A stretch of 64,000 nt of DNA from Basidiobolus meristosporus CBS 931.73. Taxonomy: Eukaryota; Basidiobolomycota; Basidiobolomycetes; Basidiobolales; Basidiobolaceae. The stretch's first letter is position 1; every line of letters starts with the position of its first letter. Made by a program: the position numbers and the translations under genes. Below are positions 1-9,635 of this stretch, in pieces. Location of the stretch: the NCBI GenBank assembly GCA_002104905.1, contig MCFE01000422.1:1-64000 (forward strand). The letters run 5' to 3'. The notes under the pieces are model-generated. The model was not told where the DNA came from. It saw only the letters and a list, made by a program, of their open reading frames with translations, and ran no database searches.

Positions 1-2375
1 TCCAGCACTTGAATGATGTTTTCCCAAGCGCTGTTGAGCAGTGGTCTAATGGCAGTCGGAAGAGGGCTCACTTGTAGTGGAGATGAACGCTGTGAACAGG
101 GAACGTTGGTTTTGATGGCCTCCAAGAAATCTGCAGCAGTGACCTCGATTTTCTTCGGCTCAATCAGAAGTTTCTCTGCACTATTGTATATCTGTGGGTA
201 CTTTCTTCGGATGGCTTTTAGCGCGGCTTCAGTGGATAAGGCCTTTAGATCGGCACCACCGTACCCCTTGGTCATCGTGGCTAATTGATCCTTCAGCTCC
301 TCGGAAAGCGGCGGACTCCATTTCCTGGTGTTGATATCTATGATGGTTCTCCTGGCCACATAACTTGGTAACGAGAAATAAAACTCTCTGTCGAATCTAC
401 CAGGTCTACGAAGTGCTGGGTCAATGGCATCAATCCTATTGGTTGCACCGATGACAACAACTTGGCCACGGTTATCTAAACCATCCATCAAGGCTAGCAG
501 AGTAGAGACGATAGAAGAATGGACTTGCTCTTGCTTACTAGATCGAACTGGGGCCAGTCCGTCTATCTCATCAAAAAATATAATACTGGGCTGCCAAGCC
601 TTAGCTTCTTCGAAGAGCAGTCGGAGTTGGCGTTCAGCCTCACCCACCCACTTACTCAAGCAATCCGCACCCTTACGCATGAAAAAGGCAATTTTTTGAG
701 AGTCGGTAGAACAGCTATTGGCAAGGGCACGAGCTACTAAAGTCTTACCGGTCCCCGGTGGGCCGTAAAACAGAACACCTCTGGGAGGCGTAATGCTAAA
801 TTGGGTGTAGATTTCAGGATAAAGCAGAGGCAGTAACACCATCTCTTTAAGCGACTGGATATGCGAGTCTAAACCACCAATGGAGTCAAACCCAACCTCT
901 TCGTTCACTGCGACAGGGTCGATGTCAGCTAGATTGGTAGTGCCTGAGCTAAGGCCCTTTGCTTTTCGCAATAGGCCCCTGCCTCGACCATTTAGTTGCC
1001 TTGCATTCAGAGGTAGAATCCGCTCGGACTCCTCGTCCTCCGAAACTCCGCCTTTGTTTGAAAGCATATAGCCAAAATTCCGTTTCTTTTGTGAATGCGT
1101 GAAATTTTCCAGATGTCGGAGCCGGCTATATTGCTCTTCGAGCTGTGCGAGTTTGATGATGTCTCGAGCAGAATCGGGCCCATATGACTCGTGTCGATTA
1201 CTTCGTAAATTATACGGACGCGAATTCCCAATGGAATTAGAGTTGCGGCCTCCACTGTATTGTATCCGTGGCCTGGGCCTCAAACCTGGCCTTCTTGGCA
1301 TGCTCCCGTCGTCATTTGGCTCAGCGAACGATCGGTTGTCGGAATTGAGATCGGTGTCGTCCATGGAATTGCCTCTAGCTCTCGAAGGGTTGCTTGCATC
1401 GTTCCCATCGTCAATTAATGTATGCTGTTTAGAGAATATGCGCGAACTTCTTCTGACCATGTTCTTTCCGATTGCGTCCACAATCGATCCGGACGCTAGC
1501 TCCATTTCTACCTCGTTACTACATTCAGCCGACTCCACCTGGTCCTTCGTTGACGCTGTGTTTTCATGATATGAGTGCACTCTGGCATCTTTATTCTCAT
1601 CTAGCTCCTTCTCCTCATCCTTATTAGCATTCTGATCTTCATTCTCGTCTTCTTTTTCGTCCACCTCGTCCTCGTCTTCCTCGCCAGTCCGTACCTCAGT
1701 CAAGTCACTCTCTTCACCGCTTGACATATGATGTATGATACTCTTGGACGCTCCACGGCTGCGTCTCATGGGCAATTCTTCTGGACTCATTACATGCTCA
1801 TCGGAGCTATGTGAATAATGCGACGAATCTGGTGCTTCATAATAGTTGACTTTCGAATCTTTTCTCAGCCTCAAGGAATGTCTTTGACTTTTGGGCGACC
1901 ATCTTGAAGAAATTCTTCCGCCTGATCGGCTTTTAGAGGCCCTTCTGTCATGCGAATAAATATCCGGGTCATCCAGGTGATTGTTCTACTTCTTCATTAG
2001 GAGCACTCTTCAACCTCAAGGGCATACGTTGGTCACATACCTTTCGTTTGTGAATGTTCTTCTGAGGCAACCTGTTAGATCGGTAGTCCGCCATGTCCTC
2101 TTCAGAATCGCCGGAAGTCCCACGATCTTGATACATTTGAGGCCTTGTACTTGCCCGAGTAGATCTCCGTAAACTCGCTATTATGCATATGTGTCATTAA
2201 GCCTTGAACCTGAAAGTGCATTATGAAAAGAAATGATACCTGCTTCCGACTAGGTCATAGTTGTAGTAGCGAAAAGGAGAATAATTATAAAGTTAAAGTC
2301 AACTCTGAAGAAAATCCTTCCTTGCTTGACATGAAAGAAAACCACAATTACCTCGCTTCGATTTCGGCTTCCCAT
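1..2375 (-). CDS. YTA7: ATAD2/Yta7-type AAA ATPase, 5' part (gene runs off the left edge)
   Basis: N-terminal part of the nuclear AAA+ ATPase that acts on histone H3-H4 and chromatin (family knowledge). The minus strand reads a basic/acidic low-complexity N-terminal region, then the first AAA domain with Walker A GPPGTGKT (about 745-770), the stretch ADCLSKWVGEAERQLRLLFE, Walker B FFDEIDGLAP (about 550-580), and the second region of homology with RRPGRFDRE (about 395-420). The family's second AAA domain and bromodomain would lie left of base 1. A 55-nt intron (1986-2040, gtatgt...tag) is clear. The start is less sure: the frame opens at ATG 2108, but ATG 2375 gives a longer N-terminus if a 10-nt exon near 2255 is accepted; the joined frame is open and gives a basic LRRSTR motif. 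The family assignment is secure and the start is tentative. Confidence 0.9.
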
Positions 2376-3496
2376 GATCAAATATTTGGACTAGCAATAG
2401 AATCGAAGATCTATGCGTACGGAAGTATTTTCGGTTGTGTGTCTAAGTGTATATGTCTAAGATAGTAGTTCAACGCGACGTGTGGGTAGTTGATTGTGGC
2501 TGAGGTGTGAGGGATTTAGTACAGATGAACCAAGCTTGAGGTTAACGTTCTCCAAACCAAGCTAGAGAGATTTACGGGTACTAAAATCGTGCAAATCACT
2601 GAAAGCTTCCAGGTGAAAGGGGTTAGGAGCTGATCTATGGGCTGAATAAATAATATCCACTTCGAATATCAATTGTATCACACGGAAGTCTCCGAAGAAA
2701 ACGCGTCGAGTCAAGATTCGCGAGATTCCTTTGTTCTTACTATAAGAAAAGATCTATCGAATAAACCGGTATGCTTCTAAGTAGCCTAGCAGCAAATAAT
2801 ACTAACTCTGTTCAAAATATACCGAATCGTCGAGCGTAACGTGAAGTTTTGAAAGCTCCGAAGTTGTGTCTTGTGAAGTATGCAACCTTCAGGAATTTCC
2901 TTTTTACTAATGATCGTTGGAAATTTTGGGAATTCCAACTTATTACAAGTATCGGACTTGTAGGTTATTTATGATTTAGATTGAATACATTCGCTCATTT
3001 TTTCAACGAAATTTCATTGAGGTTGTTTGACATTGTTTCATCCAAAATTTAATCCCATCGGATATTTGTACGAATCAGTATAGCTTAACGCATGAATAAA
3101 TCCTAAATCACTCATCCAAATTCACTCATTTGGTCTGTCACCCAGGCACATTCCAAACTCCCATTGCTGTACTGAAGAAACATACACCAAAAATGAGACT
3201 GCCGATTTACTACATATCTTCAGTCGAGGGAGAAGTAGCTACTAAAGATACGGCTGTATACAGACTGCGGGAGTAGGGCTGATAGAGTGGAGCATTGCAT
3301 CTTTCGATATGGTATTAATGGGTATAGACGGGGCAGAGTTAGATAAGGCTGTTGTAACAGTCTGGTGTGCTCCAATATTGAATTTTGGTATGCGTTTGTA
3401 GATGCAAATGCTCGGCACCTGTAGGTGCCCTTTATTGAAGTTCTTGTCGCAAGACATTGATGTTGAATGAATTATACAAACTATGATAATGATGTT
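2376..3496. other. Intergenic, no supported gene
   Basis: AT-rich stretch between the YTA7 5' end and the MZM1 3' end. Only short open frames occur, such as about 71 codons on the minus strand at 3242-3457, none with recognisable sequence. It probably holds the YTA7 promoter and the MZM1 3' UTR. Confidence 0.6.
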
Positions 3497-4089
3497 CTAA
3501 TGACCAGAACCACCGCAACAACCACCAGAGTGAGTACCACTTCTCTTAACACGAATGCTATCATTATCGTTGATCTCGTGCTCCTGATCTAGGTTAAGCT
3601 CTGCAATAGGGTAGCGTAGGTTATATACAAATGTTCTCATTAAGATAGGAAAACAAACTTGACTTACTATAAACTTCGTTCTCTTTCTTGACACCTTGTA
3701 CAATATTATGGTGTAGTAAAGTGGCTACTTGCTTGGCAAGGTCGATTTTCTAATTCATATTATTATGTTAGCAAGGGATAGGCTAACTAGAGTCCTCGGT
3801 GCAACGTACCTCTTTAATGACTTTTTCATCAGTTTCCTCATGACTGTTCATGAACTCTTGGCGAGTTTTTGCGTAGGCAGCTAAAAGGGTATGAGTTGGA
3901 TATCGGTTCTATATCACCTGTCTGAACAAATGTGTAATGTACCTGTCAATGCTTGGGTATCGCCTATCAAGGTTTTAGTAAAAGTAGAAAATTTTCATTT
4001 AAGCGGGATTTTTTACCTTTAAAAGCGCGTCTTTGAGAGCGGAGAAGCATCTTGTAAGCTCCTAGAACCTCAACTCTTAGATTGTTCAT
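3497..4089 (-). CDS. MZM1: LYR-motif complex III assembly factor (Mzm1/LYRM7)
   Basis: Mitochondrial matrix chaperone that stabilises the Rieske iron-sulfur protein Rip1 before its insertion into complex III (family knowledge). Five exons on the minus strand: 4017-4089, 3943-3963, 3810-3880, 3668-3749, 3497-3600; phases close to 116 residues. The N-terminus MNNLRVEVLGAYKMLLRSQR carries a degenerate LYR signature (AYK instead of LYR) followed by the conserved F. The middle contains HHNIVQGVKKEN, which matches the VIQGI.. segment of LYRM7. The second exon is only 21 nt. Odd feature: the C-terminus ends SGGCCGGSGH, a Gly/Cys-rich tail that I do not know from other members. Length fits the family (about 100-125 residues). 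Confidence 0.85.
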
Positions 4090-5077
4090 GTTGGCAGAAG
4101 AATCAAAATGACCAGCGTTTGTTAAGAATAAAATTCTGCGGGGTGGGGAGCATGTATTTATCAGCAGCAGGATGAAATTTTTCCAAACCTTATTAGAGAT
4201 TTTCGGGTTTCATGGTTAGAATTTTGATTAATATAAACCAAATCAACCTTGAAGCCACGTGCTACCAATGTGAAATATTGGGCCACAAAAAGCGTAGCAC
4301 TCGGTCAATCCTGCTGCTCTGGACGAAGTAACTTGGTTTTTCCGGTTTTTGCTCTACAATAATAGAGAATAAAAGTGTAAGATGATGTATGCTTACAAAT
4401 ACCCATTGGTATGTTTCCGACATGCTTATCACTATACCAACATTAAACATTCAATAGTCGAGCATTACTAGGCAACCAAGGCAAAAGATATGTGAATGGT
4501 TCAATTACATCATGATTGAATTAAATAACTAGCCAACCGAATCAAGAAACTACGATTGTTTTAGTGGAGACATCCCAGATCAAGTGATGAAGATATGCAG
4601 ATTGAGCTTGCTCAATAATCACTGTGTGCCGACTCACCAAGTGCGGGCTGGAGTGACATCGATTGCATGTTATTCATGTCAGTATCCATCCCCTAAACAA
4701 GAATTTACCTATTTACATACGGGATTTCTGTTGGTAATTAAAGCATCAATGTTTGTTACCTAGTGTGTTGGGTTCGGAGTATTTGCTGTTTTAAGCCAAG
4801 CCTACATTCACAAGCGTATTGGGTAGCCATATTTGGATTGAATTGGAATGGAGCTTTAGCATGGACAGATTACACTGCTCATTCAGGTGGAGATGTCAAG
4901 TTCACGTGGAACATCAGTTATACTTGTAGCTGTGGCCGGTTGTATCCAATAGCTGTCTTCTACTCTTTCCTTGGCAGATCTAAACCTTGCTTTTCTTCAC
5001 TCAACCTCCTCTCTGAAAAGGCCCAGCTCTGAGTTTCTGAATACTAAAACCCTATTACTCGCAAAGGAATCCTAACC
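4090..5077. other. Intergenic, divergent promoter region
   Basis: Lies between MZM1 (minus) and the SNARE gene (plus), so it holds both promoters. Open frames at 4262-4450 (minus) and 4763-5032 (plus) have no recognisable sequence and no supporting splice structure. Confidence 0.55.
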
Positions 5078-6024
5078 ATGGAAGGAAAATCAACAGCCAA
5101 GTTGAATGCGCTTGCCGAGAATACACTGATGTTAATTCATGAACGCAACCGGAACCAGAATCTCGGCTTGAATTATCAGCAACAGGAGCAGACTATAAGA
5201 AAAAATCTGGAACGCCTCAAAGAGGGTATAGTACAGCTAGAACAGGAGCTGTCCCAGGATGAGGAGGCTGGCGTCAGGTATTTAGATATCCAGATATTTC
5301 TAAAAAGGACGCTTACCTATGTAGCCTTGTGTATATACAGTTCATTGGTACTAAAACAGAAGGAGGACAAAGTTATTAAGCTCTCTGAACAACACGAGAG
5401 ACTAGAGGCTTTGCTAAGCGGAGATAGAAGTGAAAGAGCTCGGTAATACTTCAAAATAGGTCAACGGCTGCCTCACATAATATCTGACAAAACGTCTACA
5501 CTTCTCTCTTCAAATAGTGATCTTCTCTTGGGGAGTAGACCTTCAAAAATTAGTAAATGGGAAACCAGCGTACAGATTGATGACGGACTCGAGAATGGGC
5601 CAATGCTTCAATTACAAGAGAGAATACTAGATGGTAGGTACCCATCAAATACATGCTTCCGCTTCCCACTAACACATCCTCGAATACATACCAGAGCAAG
5701 ATAGAAGTCTAGATCAATTAAGTGAAGCAGTCGGTCGACAAAGGGAATTGGGTTTGCTAATTACTGATGAACTGGATCGCCATATAGAGCTACTTGACGA
5801 AACAGATCAGGCAATCGACTCAAGTCAACGAAGACTTAATAGTGCTCGCAAGAGGCTGGATTATTTCCGGAGAAAATCCAGAGAAGCTGGTAAATATGTT
5901 TATCTTGCAATCTATATACTGAATGAGTATATTGAAAGGCATTTATATAGGGTCTACATGTATTATTTTAGTTCTACTCTTACTCCTACTAATGATTATC
6001 TTAATCGCGAGATTGTTTCGGTGA
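5078..6024 (+). CDS. SYN8: Syntaxin-8-like Qc-SNARE with C-terminal anchor
   Basis: Predicted endosomal/vacuolar Qc-SNARE. Five exons: 5078-5277, 5341-5442, 5518-5633, 5695-5889, 5951-6024; phases close to 228 residues. It has an N-terminal helical region, then a SNARE motif beginning around ILDEQDRSLDQLSEAVGRQR (the usual Qc opening), continuing through ELDRHIELLDETDQAI. It ends in a hydrophobic anchor (CIILVLLLLLLMIILIA) and three more residues. The last exon encodes exactly the anchor, which supports the model. Odd feature: aligned to human syntaxin 8 (..ELDEQNEIIDDL..) the ionic zero-layer glutamine is a histidine here (codon CAT at 5781-5783, about residue 169). A different syntaxin-6/8 subgroup name is possible; the SNARE call is firm. 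Confidence 0.85.
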
Positions 6025-6539
6025 AGTATAACTTTGTAAAGGTGCCAGTGTTTCTTATAGAAATAAAGTTGAGCAGACACAGAGCACTCCAACACTGGAC
6101 TTTCAAATATGGAGGATCGCCATTACTTGAATATCTATTGTCTATATTTATGACGCGATGATCAAGAAACCGTGTTTTTGGTATGCGGCGTTTTATCTTC
6201 AGATAATCATTTCGGTATCTTGACCTAAATATTGCTCTTACTTATCAGCCCTGTACTTCTGCATCTATACACACTTGCCATAAGCGCGAATAGTTGAAGC
6301 GGCAAGCTATTTCTGAAGACCCTTTCATCATGACATCAAGCTAGAAAGTGAGCGAGGCAAAACCAGTGACTGGCCAACTTGCTGGTAAAATAGCCACAAC
6401 ATTGGATCGACTCAAATATTAGATTAAACCCAATCAAATCTGAGTCAACGCGCTGCATTTTTTTTACAACACTGCTAATAATTGTTGCTGGCTCGCCAAT
6501 GGGTTGCACACTCTCCACCTAAGGGTTATAACTTCGTTA
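6025..6539. other. Intergenic
   Basis: About 0.5 kb between two plus-strand genes. I see no gene, only the expected 3' UTR and promoter sequence. Confidence 0.55.
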
Positions 6540-7068
6540 ATGGAGCAAGCAAGTCCTTTGAAGCTGATCAATGATTCCATTCAGCAACTACATCTCTTGA
6601 TCTCACAAGTAGCAATTATATATCAAAAACTTAGCGAGTATAAAGTCGACCAAGCAGCCGCCGGAGATATCGAAGATGCTACCCAAAAAGAAGTCGAGAA
6701 GCTGAAGGATGAGTATATGGCTATATCGAAGGACCTGCGCGAAAAGATGGAGAGTTTGGAGAGCAGGCTTTCTCAGGAGGTAATCAAAAATAATAGAAAT
6801 GGCAGGTCAAATAGAAATAGTAACCTTTACATCTGGCAACCAGAAAGTAGACAAGGACGTGGACAACTTGCGCGAAACTAGAGATAAACTAAGGGATGTC
6901 AGTATCCTTTCGATAGTTGATTTTGTCTTAGCTAGACGTCTTACATACTTTGCACCCATATTGCAGGAAGCATATGCGAAATCGAGAAAACTCAAACTGA
7001 TCCTGGACCGGTGCTACCAGCTACGCTTTATCAGCAGTAGTGTACTAGCTGCCTCGGAAAGCAAATGA
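6540..7068 (+). CDS. Small coiled-coil protein, possibly Mediator subunit MED30
   Basis: Three exons: 6540-6779, 6844-6897, 6967-7068; phases close to 131 residues. Almost the whole protein is predicted coiled coil: a first helix with SIQQLHLLISQVAIIYQKLS, a charged middle (EVEKLKDEYMAISKDLREKM) and a C-terminal helix (KSRKLKLILDRCYQLRFISS). The helix order resembles MED30, where ..LRQLSVLFRKLRLVYDKC.. precedes ..LKQIMDQLRNLIWDINAML.., and the protein is of similar modest size. This is weak helical similarity by eye and other small coiled-coil subunits are possible. The second intron has a gtcagt donor. The start is the first ATG in the open frame. Confidence 0.6.
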
Positions 7069-7753
7069 TAGCACACGATCTCATTAATATGACCTAATCG
7101 ACTTGTAAGAACCACCATACTGCTTTGAAGGGTTTTCGTCACCATAGAGCGGGTGATAACTCCGATGTGTACCTGGGCCGATGTCAATAAGTCTGTGTGC
7201 CATGGGGCAGATTTCTATATTTGTAGCCCAAACACTAGCGACGAATAAATGGTACCCAGTGTACATAGTGCATACTTAACATTCCTGACTTCATCGACAT
7301 CTAATGAATAAGAAATGCTCAATAGCTCACAAGTGGACCTCATTATTAGATACACAAGCCAGTTTTCAATTTGGGCACACGAAGGTCATGACGTCCAACT
7401 ACCAAAACAGTCCAACGTATCCCCTTGGATACCTATGTCCATTATCCGTCTTCCATCGCCCTTGTCATGGAATTTCTGATTTCGTAGTGATTATACCATG
7501 GCCCATCTGGAGCCACTGTTGATGTCTAGCCAGAAATGTTCGGTGGATGACGCCATACAGATGGAGAATTTTCAAACGATCTAATGGCATTGCGAACCGA
7601 GAAGTACTATCCAATCGGCCTCTCCATTGTACCTAGGATTTGCTACACAAACTCTACAACCAATCAATCGCGTATCAAAGAATTTAGCTCAATAAAGTAT
7701 TAAAGTAGAGCGAAGCCATTCTATTGTTCAACATTCTTATTTCCCACTACAAA
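7069..7753. other. Intergenic, unexplained short open frames
   Basis: Minus-strand frames here (for example 7084-7266, and a fragment near 7480-7540 reading APDGPWYNHYEIRN) look protein-like in places, but I could not join them by legal splice sites. No gene is called. Confidence 0.4.
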
Positions 7754-8281
7754 ATGTGGAAGCTAACAACTTTCATTTTGGCGCTGTTATTATGCCTTTC
7801 ACTCGCCCAAGCTGACTTGAATCTCCAGGAAGAGGAACTTCGCGATGACAGTGATTTTCTTCAGCAGCAGCTGTACGATAACCCCCTGGGTAAGCCCTTG
7901 GGCAACTCCCTCTTCGACTGTGGTGCACCCACGGATTTGCTCCGAATTGAGCATGTCAAACTCTCACCCGACCCTCCACGTAAAGGACAAGTACTTCGCA
8001 TCGAAGGGTCTGGGGTCTTTACGGACGAAGTAGGAGAAGGCAGTTATACCACTATTTTCGTCAAGTATGGACGTATTAGAATTCTTCAAATGAAGATAGA
8101 TACCTGTAAGGAGATAAAGCAAATTGGTGAAGAATGTCCTCTTGGCCCTGGTCCCCAGAACATCGATGTTGAGGTTGAGCTACCAAAAGAGATCCCCCCT
8201 GGTAGTTACACCGCCCACGCACAAGTATTTACCAAGGATGGACGTCAAGTTGCTTGCATCAACGGGCTAGTCAGATTTTAG
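7754..8281 (+). CDS. Secreted ML-domain (NPC2-like) lipid-transfer protein
   Basis: Single exon, 175 residues. The start is placed at MWKLTTF (7754), giving a classic signal peptide (hydrophobic core FILALLLCLSLAQA). A short acidic propeptide follows, then an ML domain: SLFDCGAP near the start, PPRKGQVLRIEGSG, the cysteines of TCKEI and GEECPLGPG, the PPGSYTAHAQVFTKDG segment, and a final CINGLVRF. This order matches fungal phosphatidylglycerol/phosphatidylinositol transfer proteins of the NPC2 family, which bind sterol or phospholipid in the vacuole lumen or outside the cell. An AATAAA at 8309-8314 lies 28 nt past the stop. Confidence 0.88.
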   Translation: MWKLTTFILALLLCLSLAQADLNLQEEELRDDSDFLQQQLYDNPLGKPLGNSLFDCGAPTDLLRIEHVKLSPDPPRKGQVLRIEGSGVFTDEVGEGSYTTIFVKYGRIRILQMKIDTCKEIKQIGEECPLGPGPQNIDVEVELPKEIPPGSYTAHAQVFTKDGRQVACINGLVRF

Positions 8282-8308
8282 TTAAATTCTGTATTCTCTC
8301 AATTGTTA

Positions 8309-8314
8309 ATAAAT
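8309..8314 (+). terminator. Candidate polyadenylation signal of the ML-domain gene
   Basis: AATAAA 28 nt downstream of the stop codon, in an AT-rich context. Confidence 0.4.
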
Positions 8315-8370
8315 ATCATTAATACCATGCTCATTCTACGACTCCTTATCACTAGTTGAAGTCTTGATGC

Positions 8371-8389
8371 ACCCCCCCCCCCACACACA
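8371..8389 (+). repeat. Poly-C / CA tract
   Basis: A run of C residues followed by CACACACA in the spacer after the ML-domain gene; a simple low-complexity tract. Confidence 0.7.
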
Positions 8390-8740
8390 GACTGTTGTAT
8401 GTAGGCTTGTTTGCTTTCCAACATGACCCCTAGCAATCATCGAGCTGAGTTCCTAGCTCTTTGGTGCTCAAGAATAGCAAAATGTATCCGCCAGGAAATT
8501 AGTCACAGCAATTGGTGCAGCAAACCCTAGATGATAAGCCAGGTTCCCAAACCTGAGCAAGGAAAATCTCGCAATCTCGGTGATTTCTTTTTTTATTAGT
8601 TTTAATATTGGCAACAATAGTTGTATTAGTCAGGATTAGATGAGATGATATTTCGTATATATTTTCTCAAGAAAGGCGTGGGATGCGACGTTCTTTCTGA
8701 ACACCATATTGTGTGATTTTCCCAACCTTTGCACCAAAAG

Positions 8741-9635
8741 ATGTCTTTTCTGCGTACACTCAAGCCAGTATTGAGTTTCTCTTCCCGAAGCTTGGCCCAA
8801 TCCAACCGGAGACTCCTTCATTTAGGACAATCGACTGGTACTGCTGGATTGACTCCAAAGGTCAACATACTGAGAAGAAACCCTGCATTGTTGATTCAAG
8901 GTAAAAAAAGTAGTCCACATACACTTCAGGGTTATCCGTTTTTCCTACCCTTGCTTCTTAATTGCTAATAAGCAACAATGATGCGTTTATATATATTTAG
9001 CCCGCAACATGTTTATCAAGACTGAGGAAACGCCAAATGAAGATTCGTTGAAATTCTTGCCAGGCGTAGCTGTCATGAAGCAAGGAGGCACCGCGGAATT
9101 CTTAAACCCCAAGGAGGCGGCCACTTCGAACCTGGCCAAGGCTTTATTTAAAGTGGACGGCATCCAGAGTGTATTCTATGGACCGGATTTCATAACAGTA
9201 ACCAAGACCTCTGCCACCGCGTGGCACGAAGTCAAGCCAGACATATATTCCGAAATCATGAACTTCTTTACTACAAACCAGCCAATCTTCAACGATTCCA
9301 CGGTCAAGGAGTCTTCCGATACAACAATCAACCCTGAGGACTCTGAAGTGGTGGCTATGATCAAAGAGTTACTTGACACTCGCATCAGACCATCTATCCA
9401 AGAGGATGGCGGTGATATCGAATATAAAGGATTTACCGAAGAAGGCATAGTTCAGCTGAAGCTAATGGGCGCATGTAGAACATGCGACTCTAGTGTCATT
9501 ACGCTCAAAAATGGTATAGAGAATATGCTGATGCACTATATTCCAGAGGTAACCGGAGTGGAACAAGCAACAGACGAAGAGGACGAAGGAAAAATCGACC
9601 TTGAAAAACTTACCGATAGAGTGTTCAATCAGTAG
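8741..9635 (+). CDS. NFU1: Mitochondrial iron-sulfur scaffold Nfu1
   Basis: Delivers [4Fe-4S] clusters to mitochondrial enzymes such as lipoate synthase and aconitase-type targets (family knowledge). Two exons, 8741-8900 and 9001-9635, 264 residues. The first exon is an Arg/Ser-rich, acid-poor presequence (MSFLRTLKPVLSFSSRSLAQ), as expected for mitochondrial import. The Nfu N domain follows (RNMFIKTEETPNEDSLKFLP), then the NifU-like domain (RIRPSIQEDGGDIEYKGF). The cluster-binding CxxC is in GACRTCDSS (Cys212 and Cys215). The intron splits presequence from domain. All key residues are present. Confidence 0.95.

Noticed and set aside
7084-7560. Minus-strand fragments reading APDGPWYNHYEIRN and RYPRGYVGLFW, thought of as a small respiratory complex I subunit
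   Set aside because: In-frame stops separate the fragments and no GT donor is available between them, so no legal splice model exists.
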